Shown: piece after piece, positions 35,333 through 39,718 of the stretch
Position numbering within the stretch: the stretch's first letter is position 1
How the letters are laid out: each line of letters begins with the position of its first letter
DNA from: Rhodobacteraceae bacterium UBA3069
Lineage (GTDB): Bacteria; Pseudomonadota; Alphaproteobacteria; Rhodobacterales; Rhodobacteraceae
Direction: 5' to 3'
Length of the DNA stretch: 39,718 nucleotides
NCBI GenBank assembly: GCA_002366795.1
Contig: DFBX01000132.1
Span: forward strand, 476 to 40,193
The notes under the pieces: generated by a model
The model's database searches: none
The model's input: the letters and a program-made list of their open reading frames with translations, nothing else
Told to the model about the DNA's origin: nothing
Position numbers and translations under genes: made by a program

Positions 35333-36446
35333 GGCCCGATGATCCTGTCGGCATCGCGGTTGTTCGCGCCTTGACCTGCTGCCAAACTGTGATTTGCGCC
35401 TTGATCAATACACGGTCTTTTGGGCTGTCGAATTCGGGATGGAAGGCCAGCATCGCGGCGCTGCGGGGCATTCCGGTTTGTGCCGACAGGTGCAGCGCCA
35501 TGCGGCGGAAAACGGCGATTTTCATGCCCTCTGCCTCGGTCGTTCCACCGGCGGGCCCGCTTGCGGATAGTTTTTCCAGCAAGGCCAGCCCAAGGGCATC
35601 ATGGCGCGCATTGGCGCTGCCCCGCGCGCTGCTGCTGGGGGAAGCGGCCATTTTTTGCAGGCTTTTCGGGAAATGGGCGACCATCCTTTTCGACCGGTCA
35701 TCCAGACCAAGCGCCTGCGCCAACATGGTCCAGTCAGCGGGGTGCAAAAGGGCCAACAGGCGTTTACGCGCCAGATTGTCGGCCAGAGCGGCGCGCAACT
35801 GCTGCCTTGCGGCGGGAATGCCCTGCGCGGCTTGGGTCAGGCGCATGCGCAATGCCGTTGCCGCCTTGCCATCTATGCCATAGCGCAAGGCCCGTTCCAG
35901 TGTTTGCGCGGCCTGATGCGCTGCGGGGGCAGCCTGATCCGGGACGGCCGTTGGCACGGGCCAATGTGGGCGGTCCGGCGCATCGGCACACAGCCGGTCA
36001 TCGGCGCGGCGGGCAATGTCGGCCCATGCGGCATCGGGCGCGGCGGTGGCGGCATTGGGATCAAGGGCAAAGCCAAGCGCGGCCAGCCAAAGCGCCCTTT
36101 GCCGGGCAGGGGTGTCCGATGCGCGTGCATCAAGGCTGTTTTGTATCAATGTGGCAGTCGGTGCGGGCAAAAGCAGCGACCAGAATGGCGGGAATTGACC
36201 GGGCATCAACCGGTCCAGCAGGGCGCGGGCCAGCGCGGGTTGCGCCGCGTTGTCGCGCAGGCAGGCGGCAAGCCTGACGGGATCTGCCTTCAAGGCCAGA
36301 TCAAAGGCGCGTGCGGCGGGGATGCGCTGCGCGTTCGGTCCGTTGGGGGCGGGTTTGACGGCAGCGCGAGGCTGGCCATGAACCGCGCGGGTGGTTTGTG
36401 GTTCCACCCTTGCCGGATGTGCCTTGCGCGTCAACTTGCGCGTCAA
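35031..36446 (-). CDS. Tape-measure part 2 (central)
   Basis: Frame holding the helical middle of the tape measure, such as ARAFDLALKADPVRLAACLR, ALLDRLMPGQFPPFW and MPRSAAMLAFHPEFDSPKDR. It has no credible start: the first possible codon is a TTG inside a 12-bp tandem repeat, without a ribosome-binding site, just after a stop. Sensible sequence ends at about SALSIAGQFAP, exactly where the nine-C tract lies; the rest is out of frame. Confidence 0.6.
   Translation of the reverse strand: MTRKLTRKAHPARVEPQTTRAVHGQPRAAVKPAPNGPNAQRIPAARAFDLALKADPVRLAACLRDNAAQPALARALLDRLMPGQFPPFWSLLLPAPTATLIQNSLDARASDTPARQRALWLAALGFALDPNAATAAPDAAWADIARRADDRLCADAPDRPHWPVPTAVPDQAAPAAHQAAQTLERALRYGIDGKAATALRMRLTQAAQGIPAARQQLRAALADNLARKRLLALLHPADWTMLAQALGLDDRSKRMVAHFPKSLQKMAASPSSSARGSANARHDALGLALLEKLSASGPAGGTTEAEGMKIAVFRRMALHLSAQTGMPRSAAMLAFHPEFDSPKDRVLIKAQITVWQQVKARTTAMPTGSSGLDTARTTDSSPPNGQPAQEKGAATAPAGGRASASPPSALPPSALSIAGQFAPPLPLCCRSAGKSGPFPCACGGGCAAVAVSGKVFRGPEHHHARRLCLAL
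35174..35182 (-). repeat. Nine-C homopolymer at the tape-measure frame break
   Basis: G9 on the plus strand, C9 on the coding strand, at the point where part 2 stops making sense and part 3 begins. In coding sense TTC GCC CCC CCC leads into CTC with nine C, but into TCC CTT TAT (part 3) with eight. Confidence 0.85.
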
Positions 36447-37236
36447 ATTGGGTCAGTTCCGGCCCGTGCGGGTTGGTCTGCGCCAGATAGGAAAGCACAA
36501 GTGCGGTCAGGTGTGCGCGAAACCCAACGGTGGTGACGGGAAAGCCGTGGCGCGCCAATAGGTCCAACACGGCCCTGCGCCACAGCGCGCCAAAGGCCTG
36601 CGGGCCGATCCCGGCCCTTTGGCGCAGATCATCATGCGCAGGCAAAGGGGCCGCGTTGCCCGAGGTGGCGCGAACCATGATATCGCGCAGCGCGCTGGTC
36701 GTCAGCGCCGCCGCGCAGCCCATCCGCCCTCGTGCGGTGCGGCTGATGCCGGTCAGCCAGATGCGCAGGGCGGCGGGCGGCATATCCTGTGTGGCTTTGT
36801 TGATCTGTTCCGCCAGGGGCGCGGCACCCGGCAGATGGTTGCGGGGCGTATCCCCTTGCAGCACCCGCGCCAGATCAGCCGCTAAATCCTCTGCTGAATT
36901 CTTTGGTGCTGGCGGGGCTGAAAATGTCGCGGCCCTGTCGGTGTCGGTGTCGGTGTCAGTGTCGGTTGCCGAATTCCCCAGGCCTTCAAGCAGGCGCAGG
37001 CGCCGTAATTCTGCGCGCAGCCTGTTCGATGTCTCCTCCTCCAGCCGGGCAAGGGGCAGCTTGCCAAGGTCCAGCACGACGCGCCGCCGCTGCCATGACT
37101 GCCCCTTGAACTCCTGTTCCAGCAGCGCGGGCAAAAGATCGGCGACATAGCGGCTTAGCCGGTCCTGCACAGGCGCGGCCAGCTGACCGGCGGGCAGGGC
37201 GTATTCAAAGGTCAGGCGGTTCAGAACATGGCTCAT
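36301..37236 (-). CDS. Tape-measure part 1 (N-terminal)
   Basis: 311-codon frame carrying the CIS_TMP N-terminal region: VQDRLSRYVADLLPALLEQEF and RRRVVLDLGKLPLARLEEE, then a Thr-Asp repeat (TDTDTDTDTD, near residue 90) and a helical domain up to about HLTALVLSYLAQTNPHG. The last 45 or so codons look random, consistent with being out of frame after the break. Confidence 0.7.
   Translation of the reverse strand: MSHVLNRLTFEYALPAGQLAAPVQDRLSRYVADLLPALLEQEFKGQSWQRRRVVLDLGKLPLARLEEETSNRLRAELRRLRLLEGLGNSATDTDTDTDTDRAATFSAPPAPKNSAEDLAADLARVLQGDTPRNHLPGAAPLAEQINKATQDMPPAALRIWLTGISRTARGRMGCAAALTTSALRDIMVRATSGNAAPLPAHDDLRQRAGIGPQAFGALWRRAVLDLLARHGFPVTTVGFRAHLTALVLSYLAQTNPHGPELTQFDAQVDAQGTSGKGGTTNHPRGSWPASRCRQTRPQRTERAAHPRRTRL
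36423..36446. repeat. Perfect 12-bp tandem duplication at the first frame break
   Basis: cttgcgcgtcaa occurs twice head to tail (36423-36434 and 36435-36446), right where the overlap of parts 1 and 2 of the tape-measure gene begins. The duplication itself keeps the frame (12 bp) but marks local slippage. Confidence 0.8.
36937..36966. repeat. Hexanucleotide microsatellite coding for (Thr-Asp)n
   Basis: Five tandem copies of gtcggt (fourth copy gtcagt). On the coding strand it encodes TDTDTDTDTD in part 1 of the tape measure. Copy-number change would add or remove two residues without a frameshift, so it could alter length slightly. Confidence 0.85.
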
Positions 37237-39593
37237 GCCGCCACCTGTGGTGCATCAGCCAGATACTCGTCGATCAGGGCGCGGCAACAGCCGTCTTCGA
37301 TCCGGTGCAGCAATTCGGGGCTGGCCAGACCTTGCGCCGTTGCGGCCAGGTAGGGGGCTTTCATCCGCGCGTAACAGTTTGGCGCGACCCAAAGGCATTG
37401 AAATCCCAGATGTGCGGGCGGGTGATCCAGCAAGGTCTGTTCCACGAAGCGCCTGAATTCGGCCCGGCCGGACCGGGTGCCCTTGTCGCCCTTTTGCAAA
37501 AAGACCGAAACGAAATTCCCGCCGAAACCGATCGGAAAGCGGGCCGGTTGCATGGTTCGGGTATCGGTGGCCAAACCGCTTAGCGCCGCACGCGCCTGCG
37601 CGACCGAGGTAAAGCGTTCGGCCAGCACCATCCTTGGCAGGCCCGCGATGTCCAGCGTCAGAACGGTGGTGTAATCGGGCAGGCGGCGGATCGCGATGCC
37701 TGCCGCCTGCGGGTTGCCGCCCGGTGCCGGTTGCATCGCGGCAAAGGCCCGGCGCAACAGGCCCGCGACGATATCCAGCGCCGAGGTGAGCAGGCGTTCC
37801 TCCATCACCAGGTGCAGCTTGCCACCGGGGCGATCCAGCGCAAGGCATTGCATGTCGTCTGGCGCATCGGGCAGCGGCAGTTTTGCATGTTCGACGATCA
37901 GCATGTGGTCGGGCAGCCCTGCCTTGATCCGCACCGCGCTTTCCAGCGCGCATTCAGTGGCCTGCGCGGACAGGTCCGGCCCCAGTCCGCGATCACGCCC
38001 CAGTTCGGGCAAGCCAGTCAGATAGCCGCGTTTTTGCGCGATGATGCAGTCTTGGGCATGATCGGGAGGCAGGTTTTCGCCCTCGTATTGGCGGCGCAGG
38101 GCGGCGTCGTCGAACCGGATGCCGAAACGCGCCAGCCAATGGCTGGCCGCGCGGGTGTTGCGGTCGCGGAACGGGTCCGTGGCACGGCGGATATCTTTCA
38201 GTTTTTCACGGTAGCGCCGCAGCCAATCGCCACCCTGTACCTGCCCCAGAACCTGCGCGGCAAAGGACGGGTCACCGGGGCGCGGCGGATCATGCACCAG
38301 CGGTTGCGTGAAATAGCTTTGATTGTGCGGCTTGCTGGAAAACAGCAGCGAGATCGCGTTCAGCTGTGCCAGCTCGTCGGTCAGAACCTGCTCGTGCAAC
38401 ACCTCGGCCTTGCGGGTGGCGGTTTTCATCCCGTCCAGTTGAAGCGTCGGCGCGTCCGGCCCGAATTCGCCCAGCCCGTATATCTGAGGAAACAGGAACT
38501 GAACCGAGCGGTAGCGGCCCAAGTGGCGCTGCGCATTGCTGCTGGGCACGGCACCTTCGTGCTGCCGTTGCAGGGTGCTTGCGTCAAAAAGGGCGGACCA
38601 GCGCTGGTCCGCCTCGTATTGGGTGACAATCGCGTTGACCGCCGCGGCATCGACCGGGATGCGCGCGCCGTTTCGGGTCATTTCCAACTGCTTCAGGTCG
38701 CGCTCTTCCAACGAGGGGATCAGGCGGACGGGCTGGTCTGCCTCGCTGTGTTTGGGCGGGCCGGGCGGCGCTGACGACAGGAACCTTGCATCGGGAACGG
38801 GGCTTTCCCCTTGGGCTTGCAGGGTCAAACGGTCTACTTGCAACACCCCCGCAAGAGACTGGATCGCAGCGCGCAATGACATGGGTGAAAGCGCAACGGC
38901 GGCGCGCGCGCTTTTCAGGGCGGGGCCGAATTGCAACGCGGTGGCTGATTGCGATGCAGGGTCGTCCAGCCGCATGGCGGCGATCAGCGTTTCTGCCATC
39001 ACCTCTTCGGCCACGGTATTGGCGGACAGTTCGATCCGGCCCTTGATCACATATGTCACCTGATCGGCAAAGCGGATGTCGTCGATGGCGATGCCAATGG
39101 GGCGGCTGGCCGCGACAAGGGTGCGGACCTGCGCCATCAGCGTGCTGCGCTGCACGCCATCGCCCAAGATCCTGGCATATTGTTCCAGATGCAAGGCGAA
39201 ATGGGCGCGCCTGCCTTGGACCGGATGCAGCCGCGCACTGCGGGTCGTGGGGATTTTGGCGGTGATCCGGTCTTGCAGATCGGCGCGGGTGACGGGGGCG
39301 GATGTCAGCACACTCTCTGGCGTGAACAGCGTTTGTTGTTTGGCGCTGACGTCATGCGCCTTGCCGGACGAGGCAAGGATATCGGCCATGGGATGGCCCG
39401 CGCGATAGGCGATATCGGTCAGTGCATAGCACAGCGCCTCAAGGATCGTGACGCCGAGGTCATGTTCGTTGTAATCGGTCCAGCGCCCGCCTGACACCGC
39501 CTGCGCCGTGGCTGTGGCGGCGGCCAGCAGGGATGCGAAATCCATTGCCGGTGGCAGCGGGGCGGCGAGTGATATGCGCGGGGCGGTCTGCAT
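37233..39593 (-). CDS. eCIS baseplate protein, Afp12/gp47-like
   Basis: 786 residues. The hallmark WTDYNEHDLGVTILEALCYAL (38-58) is the eCIS form of the gp47/J-like baseplate wedge motif, normally NEHDPGVTILE. The C-terminal region has short beta-rich segments. No signal peptide or membrane helix. The ATG at 39593 has only a weak AGGG 4 nt upstream, next to the IS target site, so its native leader has been disturbed by the insertion. The stop overlaps the tape-measure start as ATGA. Family assignment is good for the N-terminal motif; the rest is less familiar to me. Confidence 0.82.
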   Translation of the reverse strand: MQTAPRISLAAPLPPAMDFASLLAAATATAQAVSGGRWTDYNEHDLGVTILEALCYALTDIAYRAGHPMADILASSGKAHDVSAKQQTLFTPESVLTSAPVTRADLQDRITAKIPTTRSARLHPVQGRRAHFALHLEQYARILGDGVQRSTLMAQVRTLVAASRPIGIAIDDIRFADQVTYVIKGRIELSANTVAEEVMAETLIAAMRLDDPASQSATALQFGPALKSARAAVALSPMSLRAAIQSLAGVLQVDRLTLQAQGESPVPDARFLSSAPPGPPKHSEADQPVRLIPSLEERDLKQLEMTRNGARIPVDAAAVNAIVTQYEADQRWSALFDASTLQRQHEGAVPSSNAQRHLGRYRSVQFLFPQIYGLGEFGPDAPTLQLDGMKTATRKAEVLHEQVLTDELAQLNAISLLFSSKPHNQSYFTQPLVHDPPRPGDPSFAAQVLGQVQGGDWLRRYREKLKDIRRATDPFRDRNTRAASHWLARFGIRFDDAALRRQYEGENLPPDHAQDCIIAQKRGYLTGLPELGRDRGLGPDLSAQATECALESAVRIKAGLPDHMLIVEHAKLPLPDAPDDMQCLALDRPGGKLHLVMEERLLTSALDIVAGLLRRAFAAMQPAPGGNPQAAGIAIRRLPDYTTVLTLDIAGLPRMVLAERFTSVAQARAALSGLATDTRTMQPARFPIGFGGNFVSVFLQKGDKGTRSGRAEFRRFVEQTLLDHPPAHLGFQCLWVAPNCYARMKAPYLAATAQGLASPELLHRIEDGCCRALIDEYLADAPQVAA

Positions 39594-39598
39594 CTGGC

Positions 39599-39604
39599 CC
39601 TAGG
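39599..39604. other. IS481 target site CCTAGG
   Basis: Directly borders the IS end. It fits the NCTAGN target known for IS481-type elements, and its CTAG supplies the transposase stop codon TAG. A second copy is expected at the other end of the element, outside the window. Confidence 0.7.
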
Positions 39605-39718
39605 TGTTTAGTCCCGGCATCTGGTGGATCAGGTTCAGGATGAATCGATCCGGCTCAGAAGTCCAGATTTTACAGATGTATTCATAGGGCGTGAGCCCGC
39701 TGAGAGTTTTGAGACGGC
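39600..39718 (-). CDS. IS481-family transposase, C-terminal fragment (cut by window edge)
   Basis: The last 38 codons read RLKTLSGLTPYEYICKIW and end DRFILNLIHQMPGLNT followed by TAG, the C-terminus I recognise for a common IS481-family (DDE) transposase of marine alpha- and gammaproteobacteria. The catalytic domain lies beyond the right edge. The gene is on the minus strand, the same as the eCIS operon, so read-through from the IS into the baseplate gene is possible. Confidence 0.85.
   Translation of the reverse strand, partial: RLKTLSGLTPYEYICKIWTSEPDRFILNLIHQMPGLNT
39605..39718 (-). mobile_element. IS481-family insertion sequence (right part)
   Basis: The element ends at 39605 with TGTTTAGTCCCGG on the plus strand (TG...CA ends), 12 bp from the start codon of the eCIS baseplate gene. 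The rest of the element continues past the window. Confidence 0.8.

Larger units (their letters stand above)
34631..37236 (-). pseudogene. eCIS tape-measure protein (CIS_TMP family), reading frame broken twice
   Basis: One gene spread over three frames. The N-terminal part (start ATG 37236, MSHVLNRLTFEYALP, typical of CIS_TMP), the central part and the C-terminal part (ALLWPFLERYF, LPNLLCGLAPAHP, WPGLENTSAQGLRDTFLIRPG, LSLAWMDRPLAVDW) are each typical in order. Going from part 1 to 2 needs a +1 shift between about 36456 and 36301; from part 2 to 3 again a +1 shift, at a run of nine C (coding strand) at 35174-35182, where eight C would restore the frame. The family sets the length of the contractile tube (afp14-like). 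The start overlaps the stop of the baseplate gene as ATGA. It may be a decayed gene, a phase-variable gene, or an assembly error. Confidence 0.8.

Noticed and set aside
36937..36966. A CRISPR-like repeat array
   Set aside because: The unit is 6 bp, has no spacers and is inside a coding frame; it is a microsatellite.
34631..37236. Three separate genes instead of one broken tape-measure gene
   Set aside because: Parts 2 and 3 lack credible starts and ribosome-binding sites, overlap their neighbours by 146 and 302 bp, and together give the order of conserved segments of one CIS_TMP protein. I kept this as an alternative only in the finding on the second break.

Overview
The window is a high-GC alphaproteobacterial chromosome segment, almost certainly from the Rhodobacteraceae (Roseobacter/Rhodobacter group). 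The evidence is the type of the housekeeping genes (an RpoHII-type heat-shock sigma factor, a bifunctional CoaBC, a fused GlnD, a CobU-type cobalamin enzyme), frequent ATGA/GTGA start-stop overlaps, and two copies of a short intergenic repeat of a kind I recall from roseobacters. No tRNA, rRNA or CRISPR array was seen.

Positions 1-24150 are ordinary core genome: trpS; a rhomboid-like membrane protein; murJ, glnD and an LppC-type lipoprotein as a minus-strand operon; rsmI, yraN, gshB and an alpha/beta hydrolase on the plus strand; yifB, a GST, a histidine phosphatase and cobU on the minus strand; then rpoH2-chaN, coaBC-dut-ThiF/MoeB, an M3 oligopeptidase and valS on the plus strand. Points of interest here are a rhomboid that has lost both catalytic residues, an 11-base G tract directly in front of the yifB start codon, and a ThiF/MoeB protein with an added N-terminal membrane anchor.

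Positions 24262-27720 form a copper-uptake module: a DUF2946-like secreted protein, an OprC-type TonB-dependent copper receptor with CxxxM and HxM motifs, and a dedicated TonB. Positions 27767-31785 (minus strand) are surface-polysaccharide genes: a phosphomannomutase/phosphoglucomutase, and KpsT and KpsE of a capsule ABC exporter. No KpsM is in the window.

Positions 32033-39593 (minus strand) are the 3' part of an extracellular contractile injection system (eCIS; Afp/PVC-like) locus. Transcribed right to left it holds an Afp12/gp47-like baseplate protein, a CIS_TMP-family tape-measure protein, an AAA+ ATPase (Afp15-like), a Pvc16/DUF4255 protein, an unknown 163-residue protein and perhaps a tiny membrane peptide, ending at a strong hairpin. 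Most junctions are ATGA overlaps. The tape-measure gene is split over three reading frames; one break sits at a 9-base C tract, so it is a phase-variable gene, a decaying gene or a sequencing error. An IS481-family element, with its end in the expected CTAG target, lies 6 bp upstream of the baseplate start codon and separates this part from the rest of the eCIS locus, which should lie beyond the right edge. This eCIS block, its broken tape measure and the flanking IS are the most notable content.
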